In this document: one piece after another, positions 1-5,532 of the stretch
How positions within the stretch are numbered: the first letter of the stretch is position 1
Layout of the letters: every line of letters begins with the position of its first letter
From: Bacillota bacterium
GTDB taxonomy: Bacteria > Bacillota > Clostridia > Lachnospirales > Lachnospiraceae
Length of the DNA: 6,316 bases
Reading direction: 5' to 3'
Assembly: GCA_023414985.1 (NCBI GenBank)
Contig: JAEZLY010000007.1
Coordinates: 1-6,316, forward strand
The notes under the pieces: model-generated
The model's database searches: none
What the model was told of the DNA's origin: nothing
The model's input: only the letters and a program-made list of their open reading frames with translations
Translations under genes and position numbers: made by a program

Positions 1-251
1 ACTACAGGGAGAGTAGTATGTGCTGCGATAATACCTGCCAAATGAGCTGCTTTTCCTGCTGCACAGATGATAACACCAAAACCGTTTGCTCTGGCGGCAG
101 AAGCAAAATCACAGGCAAGCTTCGGAGTACGATGTGCGCTCATCACATGGACCTCCACCGCAATCCCGTAATTTTTCAATGTATTGACTGCACCTTTCAC
201 TACCGGCATATCACTGTCGCTGCCCATAAGAATAGCTACTTTTTTACTCAT
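1..251 (-). CDS. purE: 5-(carboxyamino)imidazole ribonucleotide mutase PurE, N-terminal part (cut by window edge)
   Basis: PurE converts N5-carboxyaminoimidazole ribonucleotide to 4-carboxy-AIR in cytoplasmic de novo purine synthesis. Eighty-three residues are visible, about half of the usual length of roughly 160; the C-terminus lies beyond position 1. The start MSKKVAILMGSDSD is typical of the family, with the nucleotide-binding GSDSD at residues 10-14. The SAHRTP active-site motif is at 38-43 and the AAGKAAHLAG loop at 64-73, in place of the AGGAAHLPG form seen in many proteobacteria. I recall similar AGK loops in clostridial PurE, but this was not checked. An in-frame ATG also exists two codons upstream at 257. 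I prefer 251 because AAAGGAG (267-261) then lies 9 nt from the start instead of 3. The gene is divergent from the trp operon, has its own promoter, and probably heads a pur gene cluster to the left. Confidence 0.95.
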   Translation of the reverse strand, partial: MSKKVAILMGSDSDMPVVKGAVNTLKNYGIAVEVHVMSAHRTPKLACDFASAARANGFGVIICAAGKAAHLAGIIAAHTTLPV

Positions 252-448
252 AATCATATTCTCCTTTAAATTATTCATGAAGTTGCACATGGTTGATGAA
301 TGACAAATGGTACGGTTGCTTTAGTGAATTCAATATACCCTATTTCAAAAAACGTGTCAATCCTAATTGCCAAACCGATGAAAATAATGTTGCATTTTCC
401 TAAACCTGAATAAATATCCAAAAATTTACCGGAATTTTATAAATATAC
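252..448. other. divergent intergenic region between purE and the trp promoter
   Basis: This AT-rich spacer contains the purE Shine-Dalgarno site and promoter. The stretch between the two opposed -35 boxes (361-448) holds no open reading frame or strong hairpin that I can support. The A/T-rich run just upstream of the trp -35 box (about 421-447) could act as an UP element, which is inference. Confidence 0.6.
332..360 (-). promoter_or_regulatory. sigma-A type promoter of purE
   Basis: Read on the minus strand, a perfect -35 TTGACA (360-355) is followed by a 17 nt spacer and a -10 TATATT (337-332). Transcription would start near 325 and leave an untranslated leader of about 75 nt before purE. 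That is too short for a purine riboswitch plus expression platform, and no such aptamer motif is visible. I did not see a convincing PurR box. The site is predicted from consensus and spacing only. Confidence 0.8.
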
Positions 449-478
449 TTGACAAAGTAATTTGACCATTGTTATAAT
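449..478 (+). promoter_or_regulatory. trp operon promoter (sigma-A, extended -10)
   Basis: A perfect -35 TTGACA (449-454) is followed by an 18 nt spacer and a perfect -10 TATAAT (473-478). The spacer ends with TGT, which gives an extended -10 element at 470-472. The likely start of transcription is the A near 485, just ahead of the T-box leader. The near-consensus promoter fits a system whose control lies after initiation, at the leader terminator. Confidence 0.9.
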
Positions 479-484
479 GCGTTT

Positions 485-768
485 AATATAATAAACCGAT
501 GAGCAAGACGAGTAAGTATGATTGTTTGTATACAGAGAGCCGCTACTGGTGGGAATGCGGTTACAAAGATTATTCCGAATGGACTTGTGAGGGAAGCCCG
601 AAATCCTTGGAGAGTAGGCGCTTACGGGAACCCTGTCCGTTATCAGTGGGGTGCATATGATGGTATGCAAAATGAGAGGATGTTTTTATTATACATCAAA
701 CCGGGTGGTACCGCAGAAGCATAAGCTTTTGTCCCTGTAAAATTTTACATGGGATAAGAGCTTTTTTT
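485..768 (+). promoter_or_regulatory. tryptophan-specific T-box riboswitch leader
   Basis: T-box leaders bind a cognate uncharged tRNA and then favour an antiterminator over a terminator. Stem I is recognisable: a K-turn-like GATGA (498-502), lower helix CAAG/CTTG (504-507 with 584-587), AGTA on the 5' side of the specifier loop (511-514), the AGAGAGC motif (534-540) and an apical helix CCGC/GCGG (540-543 with 557-560). On the 3' side of the specifier loop GAATGGA gives specifier codon TGG at 580-582, hence tRNA-Trp. Stem II/III sequences follow (about 610-645), including GAGTAGG. The T-box sequence GGGTGGTACCGCAG lies at 703-716. The antiterminator pairs 703-705 with 733-735 and 713-720 with 725-732, leaving the 7-nt bulge TGGTACC (706-712) for the tRNA acceptor end. 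It excludes the terminator at 723-763. Low charged tRNA-Trp should therefore switch on the trp genes downstream. Confidence 0.96.
723..768 (+). terminator. regulated intrinsic terminator of the T-box leader
   Basis: The 5' arm AAGCTTTTGTCCC (723-735) pairs fully, with G-U wobbles, with GGGATAAGAGCTT (751-763). An upper stem extends it (T736-A749, then 737-740 with 745-748, loop AATT), with T750 bulged. Seven T residues follow at 762-768. The 5' arm is shared with the 3' half of the antiterminator, so the two structures cannot coexist. Confidence 0.95.
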
Positions 769-785
769 ATTGGGAAAAAAGCATC
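760..785 (+). repeat. leader direct repeat, copy A
   Basis: This 26 nt copy begins GCTTTTTTTATTGG and ends AAAAGCATC. It overlaps the U-tract of the T-box terminator. It can fold on itself, GCTTTTTT (760-767) with AAAAAAGC (775-782). The matching copy starts 44 nt downstream. Confidence 0.75.
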
Positions 786-803
786 CCAATAAAATTAAAC
801 TCG

Positions 804-830
804 GCTTTTTTTATTGGAATTAAAAGCATC
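804..830 (+). repeat. leader direct repeat, copy B
   Basis: This 27 nt copy shares the first 14 bases GCTTTTTTTATTGG and the last 9 bases AAAAGCATC with the copy at 760-785; only the middle differs. It lies between the leader terminator and the trpE start. It could be a decayed second terminator or a local duplication of the terminator tail. No T-box sequence precedes it. Confidence 0.75.
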
Positions 831-891
831 TTCCACAAAAATTAAGAGAAAGGAATTTTTCATCCCATCAGTGAAAAATAAGGTGATTACT

Positions 892-2352
892 ATGATTACA
901 CCAAGCTGCAATGAAATCGAGGTCCTGGCAAAGGAATATGACATCATCCCAATCTGCAGGGAAATCTATGCAGATATTATTACACCGATTACACTGCTTC
1001 GAAAGATATCCCAAATCAGCGAGAGATATTATCTGCTGGAAAGCATTGAGGGTGGTGAAAAATGGGGGAGATATTCCTTTCTCGGCTTTCATCCGATTGT
1101 ACATGTAACCTGCAAGAATAAGGAGATTATCATCGACAACGGAAGCAGACAGGTAATCCGTTCGGAGAAGCCCTTTGAGGTACTCAGAGAGCTCTTAAGT
1201 AACTATAAGGCTCCGAGACTTGCGGATCTGCCACCCTTTACCGGCGGCCTCGTCGGATATTTCTCCTATGAAATGATCGGCTATGCAGAGCCGGTATTAA
1301 AATTATCCGACAGCGAGTTCAATGATTTCGACCTAATGCTGTTTGATAAGGTGATTGCCTATGACCACCTGAAGCAGAAGATCAGTATCGTAGTCAACAT
1401 GAGAACGGATAAGATTCTGGAGAACTACGGTAAGGCAGTATCAGATATCGAGAATCTGACCCGTTTCATCACAGAACCGGTTTCCTTCCCGAAGTCATCA
1501 ATGCAGAGTAAACCTTCCTTTTCCTGTAATATGACCAAAGAGGAATATTGCGAAAAGGTAGAGAAGACCAAAGAATACATCGTAAATGGAGATATCTTTC
1601 AGGCTGTTATCTCCAGACGTTTTGAGACAGAATATCAGGACAGTCTGCTCAATGCCTACAGGGTTCTCAGAACGACAAATCCTTCGCCTTACATGGTGTT
1701 TCTTCAAAATGATGAGGTGCAGCTGATTTCAGCCTCACCGGAGACGCTGGTTCGTTTAAAAGAAGGTAAATTATCCTCTTTTCCGATTGCAGGCAGTAGG
1801 CCCCGCGGCAGGGATAAGGAAGAGGATGAGGCCTTGGAGAAGGAGCTTCTGCTGGATGAAAAAGAGCTTGCCGAACATAATATGCTGGTGGATCTGGCCC
1901 GGAATGATGTCGGAAAGATTTCCGAATACGGTGGAGTCAGTGTAACGGATTATATGCGGATCCAAAAGTATTCCAGAATCATGCACATCACCTCCGAGGT
2001 AGAGGGATGTATGAAACAGGGAAAGGATGCTTTGGATGCCATCGAAGCGATCCTGCCGGCGGGAACCCTGTCAGGAGCACCAAAGATCCGTGCCTGTGAG
2101 ATTATTGAGGAGCAGGAGAAAACTCCACGGGGGATATACGGAGGTGCCATCGGCTATATTGATTTTACCGGCAATATGGACACCTGTATTGCAATCCGTA
2201 TGGCCGTAAAGAAGAACGCAAAAGTATTTGTTCAGGCAGGCGGCGGAATTGTTGCAGACAGTATTCCGGAAAAAGAATATGAGGAATCAGAAAATAAAGC
2301 CAAGGCTGTCATGGAGGCTATCCTAAAGGCCGGTGAGGTAGAGGAAGTATAA
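892..2352 (+). CDS. trpE: anthranilate synthase component I (aminase/synthase subunit TrpE)
   Basis: TrpE converts chorismate and ammonia (supplied by TrpG from glutamine) to anthranilate and pyruvate, the first step committed to tryptophan. The 486-residue length is normal for the family. The N-terminal domain carries the Trp feedback motif LLES at residues 48-51 followed, after ten residues, by S62 (LLES-x10-S). The chorismate-binding domain has GDIFQAVISRR (233-243), PIAGSRPRG (298-306), LVDLARND (332-339), LPAGTLSGAPK (388-398) and QAGGGIVADS (448-457). Ala300 in PIAGS, where PabB enzymes often have Lys, supports TrpE over PabB. ATG 892 is chosen because AAGGTG (880-885) sits 6 nt upstream and the protein then has ordinary length. 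In-frame TTG 814, GTG 871 and GTG 883 are less likely. It is the first gene after the Trp T-box, and trpG follows after 83 nt. Confidence 0.97.
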   Translation: MITPSCNEIEVLAKEYDIIPICREIYADIITPITLLRKISQISERYYLLESIEGGEKWGRYSFLGFHPIVHVTCKNKEIIIDNGSRQVIRSEKPFEVLRELLSNYKAPRLADLPPFTGGLVGYFSYEMIGYAEPVLKLSDSEFNDFDLMLFDKVIAYDHLKQKISIVVNMRTDKILENYGKAVSDIENLTRFITEPVSFPKSSMQSKPSFSCNMTKEEYCEKVEKTKEYIVNGDIFQAVISRRFETEYQDSLLNAYRVLRTTNPSPYMVFLQNDEVQLISASPETLVRLKEGKLSSFPIAGSRPRGRDKEEDEALEKELLLDEKELAEHNMLVDLARNDVGKISEYGGVSVTDYMRIQKYSRIMHITSEVEGCMKQGKDALDAIEAILPAGTLSGAPKIRACEIIEEQEKTPRGIYGGAIGYIDFTGNMDTCIAIRMAVKKNAKVFVQAGGGIVADSIPEKEYEESENKAKAVMEAILKAGEVEEV

Positions 2353-2406
2353 ATATTCTGAAAGAGCCAGAAGAATCTGAAGGACTGTGAATGTTGGAAA
2401 CAAGAA

Positions 2407-2420
2407 GCCGCAGCCGCGGC
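2407..2420 (+). other. GC-rich hairpin just upstream of the trpG ribosome binding site
   Basis: GCCGC (2407-2411) pairs perfectly with GCGGC (2416-2420) across a 4-nt loop, AGCC. The stem ends 5 nt before the GGAGG Shine-Dalgarno site of trpG. It is an all-G/C patch in a neighbourhood that is otherwise A-rich. Any effect on trpG translation or mRNA processing is inference. Confidence 0.5.
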
Positions 2421-2425
2421 AAAAT

Positions 2426-2430
2426 GGAGG
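2426..2430 (+). promoter_or_regulatory. trpG Shine-Dalgarno site that decides the start
   Basis: GGAGG lies 5 nt before ATG 2436 and 2 nt before ATG 2433, so the second ATG of the pair is favoured. A separate AAGGA (2380-2384) lies 6 nt before an in-frame ATG at 2391, which would add 15 residues. Confidence 0.7.
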
Positions 2431-2435
2431 GCATG

Positions 2436-3017
2436 ATGATACTATTAATTGATAATTATGATAGCTTTTCTTATAATCTGGTGCAGCTGGCGGGCAGCAT
2501 CGGAGCTGATATAAAGGTAATTCGCAATGATGAGTTGACAGTAGAAGAGATACATAAGAGTAAACCGACTCATATCATTCTTTCCCCCGGACCCGGTTAT
2601 CCGGGGGACGCCGGAATCTGTGAGGAGCTTGTATCAAGCCTGAAAGGAGAGGTTCCGATCCTTGGGGTATGCCTTGGCCATCAGGCGATCTGTGAGGTAT
2701 TCGGTGCTACAATTTCCCTGGCCAAGAAGCTCATGCACGGAAAGCAAAGTAACATCCATATTGCTAACGGAGCAAGAATTTTTCATGGACTTCCCCCAAT
2801 CATCCAAGCGGCCAGATATCATTCCCTGATTGCAAAGAAGGATACACTTCCGGATGATCTGCTGGTAATTGCTGAGGATGATGAGGGTGAGATTATGGCA
2901 ATCAAACATCGTAGTTATGAGATATACGGTTTGCAATTTCATCCCGAATCGATTCTAACACCGCAAGGCGAGGTCATTATGCGAAACTTCTTAAAGATAG
3001 GGGGCGGTGTACAATGA
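2436..3017 (+). CDS. trpG: anthranilate synthase component II (glutamine amidotransferase subunit TrpG)
   Basis: TrpG is the class I glutamine amidotransferase that hydrolyses glutamine and passes ammonia to TrpE. At 193 residues it is the usual stand-alone length and is not fused to TrpD. It begins with the typical LLIDNYDSFSYN block. The oxyanion-region SPGPGYPGDAG is at residues 50-60, the nucleophile Cys79 sits in GVCLGHQ (77-83), and the rest of the triad is His169 and Glu171 in QFHPES. LMHGK and ARYHSL, common in the TrpG/PabA family, are present. The start at 2436 matches the family N-terminus and has GGAGG 5 nt upstream. The stop overlaps the trpD start as ATGA, which suggests translational coupling. 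TrpG can also serve PabB in folate synthesis in some Bacillota, so a dual role is possible but not shown here. Confidence 0.95.
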   Translation: MILLIDNYDSFSYNLVQLAGSIGADIKVIRNDELTVEEIHKSKPTHIILSPGPGYPGDAGICEELVSSLKGEVPILGVCLGHQAICEVFGATISLAKKLMHGKQSNIHIANGARIFHGLPPIIQAARYHSLIAKKDTLPDDLLVIAEDDEGEIMAIKHRSYEIYGLQFHPESILTPQGEVIMRNFLKIGGGVQ

Positions 3018-4021
3018 TACAGCAGGCGATCTATAAAGCTTTGAACAGGGAAAATCTGACCTTCGATGAAACGAAGGCAGTAATGGATGAGATCATGGGA
3101 GGTAATGCCACGAATGCTCAAATAGCAGCCTTTATAACGGCAATCCGTATGAAGGGCGAGACAATTGATGAGATTACAGCCTGTGCGACGATTATGAGGC
3201 AATACGGACTCAAGCTGCGGCATGAGGGAGATGTTCTGGATATTGTCGGTACCGGAGGAGATGAAGCTTTTACCTTCAATATCTCAACGGTATCCTCATT
3301 GATCATATCTGCCGCAGGAATACCGGTTGCGAAGCACGGCAACCGCAGTGTATCCAGCAAATGCGGCAGTGCTGATGTATTAGAGGCTCTGGGTGTCAAG
3401 ATTGATATCCCGGCAGAGAAGAGCGAGAAGATATTAAAGGAAATAGGGATCTGCTTCCTGTTTGCTCCGATTTATCACTCCTCAATGAAATATGCGGCTC
3501 CGGTCAGAAGAGAAATCGGTGTTCGTACTATCTTTAATATCCTGGGTCCGTTATCCAGTCCGGCGAATGCAAATCTTCAGCTACTGGGTGTGTATGATGA
3601 GAATTTGGTGGAACCCATGGCTAGAGTACTGGCTAATCTGGGCGTGAAAAGAGCGATGGTGGTGCATGGACATGACGGGCTGGATGAGGTATCCTTAAGC
3701 GCCAAAACGACGGTATGTGAGGTGAATCAGGGACAGGTGAACAGCTTCTTTCTGGATCCTCATCAGTTTGGCTTTGATTACTGTAAACCGGAGGAACTGG
3801 TCGGGGGTGACCCGCAGCAGAATGCGGGGATTGCGCTCAGCATCTTAGGCGGTGAGCGCGGACCGAAGAGGGATATCGTACTATTAAATTCTGCTGTCTG
3901 CCTTTACATGTCTTATAATAATATAACACTCCGAGAATGTGTGAAACTGGCTGCTGAGACCATAGACAGCGGAAAGGCGATGGAACAGCTGAATAGCTTC
4001 ATCCGTCTATCCAATGAATAA
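3014..4021 (+). CDS. trpD: anthranilate phosphoribosyltransferase TrpD
   Basis: TrpD transfers phosphoribose from PRPP to anthranilate, giving N-(5'-phosphoribosyl)anthranilate. The 335-residue length is normal for the stand-alone enzyme. The PRPP-binding GTGGD is at residues 79-83 and is followed by the FNIST segment (88-92). KHGNRSVSSKCGSAD occupies 107-121, and the anthranilate-binding region continues through VRREIGVRTIFNILGP. The HGHDGLDEVS segment carries the acidic pair associated with metal binding. The start ATG lies inside the ATGA overlap with trpG and has AGGGGG (2999-3004) 9 nt upstream. trpC begins 18 nt after its stop. No Trp codon is present. Confidence 0.97.
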   Translation: MIQQAIYKALNRENLTFDETKAVMDEIMGGNATNAQIAAFITAIRMKGETIDEITACATIMRQYGLKLRHEGDVLDIVGTGGDEAFTFNISTVSSLIISAAGIPVAKHGNRSVSSKCGSADVLEALGVKIDIPAEKSEKILKEIGICFLFAPIYHSSMKYAAPVRREIGVRTIFNILGPLSSPANANLQLLGVYDENLVEPMARVLANLGVKRAMVVHGHDGLDEVSLSAKTTVCEVNQGQVNSFFLDPHQFGFDYCKPEELVGGDPQQNAGIALSILGGERGPKRDIVLLNSAVCLYMSYNNITLRECVKLAAETIDSGKAMEQLNSFIRLSNE

Positions 4022-4039
4022 TAGAAAGGGCATGAATCA

Positions 4040-4858
4040 ATGATACTGGATACAATAGCAGCTGCAACAAGAATTCGTGTAGACAAGGCAAAGGAGAGCT
4101 TACCCCTCCCGGAGCTCAAGAAAATGCTCTATGAAGGAAATATGCTGAAGAGGTTCAATGATAGGGAGAGTTTTGCGTTTGAAAAAGCACTGGCTAAAAA
4201 AGTTGATGATAGCGGATCCAGCACATTTGCTTTTATCTGCGAAGTGAAAAAGGCATCCCCGTCAAAAGGTATTATCGCTGAAAAGTTTCCCTATCTGACG
4301 ATTGCGAAGGATTATGTCGAAGCCGGAGCGGATGCGATCTCTGTATTAACAGAGCCTGATTATTTTCAGGGCAGCGATGCTTATCTGACCGAAATCAGCA
4401 AAAATGTATCAATCCCAGTGCTACGTAAGGATTTTACGATAGACGAGTACCAGATATATGAGGCAAAGCTCCTCGGAGCAGATGCGGTTCTGTTGATCTG
4501 TTCTCTGTTGGAAACGGAAGTCTTAACGCTTTACCTGAATCTTTGCAGGGAATTGGAACTGTCGGCACTGGTGGAAGCTCATAGCGAGACTGAAGTACAA
4601 TCGGCTCTGAGGGCAGGAGCAAGAGTCATTGGTGTAAATAACAGAAATCTACAGACCTTCGAGGTAGATTTAAGTAACAGTATCAGGCTTTCTTCTATGA
4701 TACCGGAAGAAATCATTTATGTGGCAGAAAGCGGCATCAGGACTGCCGAGGATATTCATGCATTGAAGGCAGCCGGAGTGAATGCCGTCCTGATCGGAGA
4801 GACGTTGATGCGTAGTTCGGATAAAAAACAACAGCTGGAAGCGTTCAGAAATGCTTAG
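4040..4858 (+). CDS. trpC: indole-3-glycerol phosphate synthase TrpC
   Basis: TrpC is the (beta/alpha)8-barrel enzyme that decarboxylates and cyclises 1-(o-carboxyphenylamino)-1-deoxyribulose 5-phosphate to indole-3-glycerol phosphate. It has 272 residues, slightly longer than the common 255-265. A short DDSGSST segment (56-62) just before the first core strand may account for this. Conserved elements are E68 and K70 with ASPSKG (72-77), LTEPDYFQGS (103-112) and LRKDF with the likely general acid K130. ALVEAHSETE, GVNNRNLQTFEVD, YVAESGI and the phosphate-binding VLIGETLM follow in order. The gene is separate from trpF, unlike the fused enterobacterial form. AGAAAGGG (4023-4030) lies 9 nt before the ATG. 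Confidence 0.97.
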   Translation: MILDTIAAATRIRVDKAKESLPLPELKKMLYEGNMLKRFNDRESFAFEKALAKKVDDSGSSTFAFICEVKKASPSKGIIAEKFPYLTIAKDYVEAGADAISVLTEPDYFQGSDAYLTEISKNVSIPVLRKDFTIDEYQIYEAKLLGADAVLLICSLLETEVLTLYLNLCRELELSALVEAHSETEVQSALRAGARVIGVNNRNLQTFEVDLSNSIRLSSMIPEEIIYVAESGIRTAEDIHALKAAGVNAVLIGETLMRSSDKKQQLEAFRNA

Positions 4859-4917
4859 ACAGAAGCTGATCCTACACATTCAGATAGTTCAGTACAAGAC
4901 GGAAGGAGCGTGAAAGG

Positions 4918-5532
4918 GTGCCCAAGATAAAAATATGCGGATTGACCCACCAGGAGGATATTGAAATCGTAAATGTAGTTCTTCCTGATTATATCGGTTT
5001 TGTCTTTGCCGAAAGCCGCAGGCAGGTGACGGAGGAACAGGCAGAAGCGTTGAAAAGAAGACTGAGGCCTGAAATCAAAGCCGTCGGGGTGTTTGTAAAT
5101 GATAAGATTAGCCGTATTACCGAGCTATGCAGGAAGGGAATGATTGATCTTGTCCAGCTGCATGGAGAGGAAGATGAGGAATATCTAAAAAACTTAAGAG
5201 CAGAGATCGATCAGGAGATCATCAAAGCAGTCAGAGTGAAATCTCCTTCGGATATCATGGAGGCTTCCGGAACAGAGAGTGATTATCTGCTATTGGATAC
5301 CTATCATAAGGAGCAGCGCGGCGGCAGCGGGATAGTCTTTGACTGGTCCCTTATTGGTCAGCCCGCAAAGCCTTACTTTCTTGCGGGAGGACTGAAGGAG
5401 GATAATATCTTGGAGGCAATCAGAAAGCTCCAGCCCTTTGCTGTGGATATCAGCAGCGGGGTCGAGACTGATGGCAAAAAGGATGCGGAAAAGATTCGGA
5501 ATATTATTGCAAAAGTGAGGAGCGTGGAATAA
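4918..5532 (+). CDS. trpF: phosphoribosylanthranilate isomerase TrpF (GTG start)
   Basis: TrpF carries out the Amadori rearrangement of phosphoribosylanthranilate, the step between TrpD and TrpC. The 204-residue protein starts with the family motif KICGLT, placing the general base Cys7. The general acid is Asp127 in LLLDTY. GFVFAESRRQVT, AVGVFVN, VQLHGEED, FLAGGL and the phosphate-binding AVDISSGVETDGKKD are all present in order. The only sensible start is GTG 4918: KICGLT begins two codons later, and AAGGAG (4903-4908) lies 9 nt upstream. It is 59 nt after trpC, the largest gap downstream of trpG, and I see no promoter or terminator in that gap. The stop TAA shares its last base with the trpB start (TAATG). 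Confidence 0.96.
   Translation: MPKIKICGLTHQEDIEIVNVVLPDYIGFVFAESRRQVTEEQAEALKRRLRPEIKAVGVFVNDKISRITELCRKGMIDLVQLHGEEDEEYLKNLRAEIDQEIIKAVRVKSPSDIMEASGTESDYLLLDTYHKEQRGGSGIVFDWSLIGQPAKPYFLAGGLKEDNILEAIRKLQPFAVDISSGVETDGKKDAEKIRNIIAKVRSVE

Noticed and set aside
18..269. Cys-rich 83-residue plus-strand open frame
   Set aside because: It is antisense to purE, whose translation is clearly that of a known family; it has no Shine-Dalgarno site or promoter.
518..724. 68-residue open frame with two Trp codons in the leader, a possible Trp leader peptide
   Set aside because: The bases are explained by conserved T-box elements (AGAGAGC, specifier, T-box sequence). The Trp codons are not clustered and no ribosome binding site precedes it.
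485..768. TRAP-type attenuation via GAG/UAG repeats in the leader
   Set aside because: There are a few GAG triplets but no regular spacing, and the complete T-box architecture explains the region.
814..891. N-terminal extension of trpE from TTG 814, or starts at GTG 871 or GTG 883
   Set aside because: TTG 814 lies in a T-rich repeat without a Shine-Dalgarno site, and the added residues are Lys/Ser-rich and unlike TrpE. AAGGTG is placed well only for ATG 892.
770..891. A complete second (tandem) T-box before trpE
   Set aside because: There is no second UGGN-ACC bulge sequence, specifier loop or Stem I; only the short repeat remains.
4859..4917. Internal promoter or terminator in the trpC-trpF gap
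   Set aside because: There is no -35/-10 pair with good spacing and no hairpin followed by a T-run.
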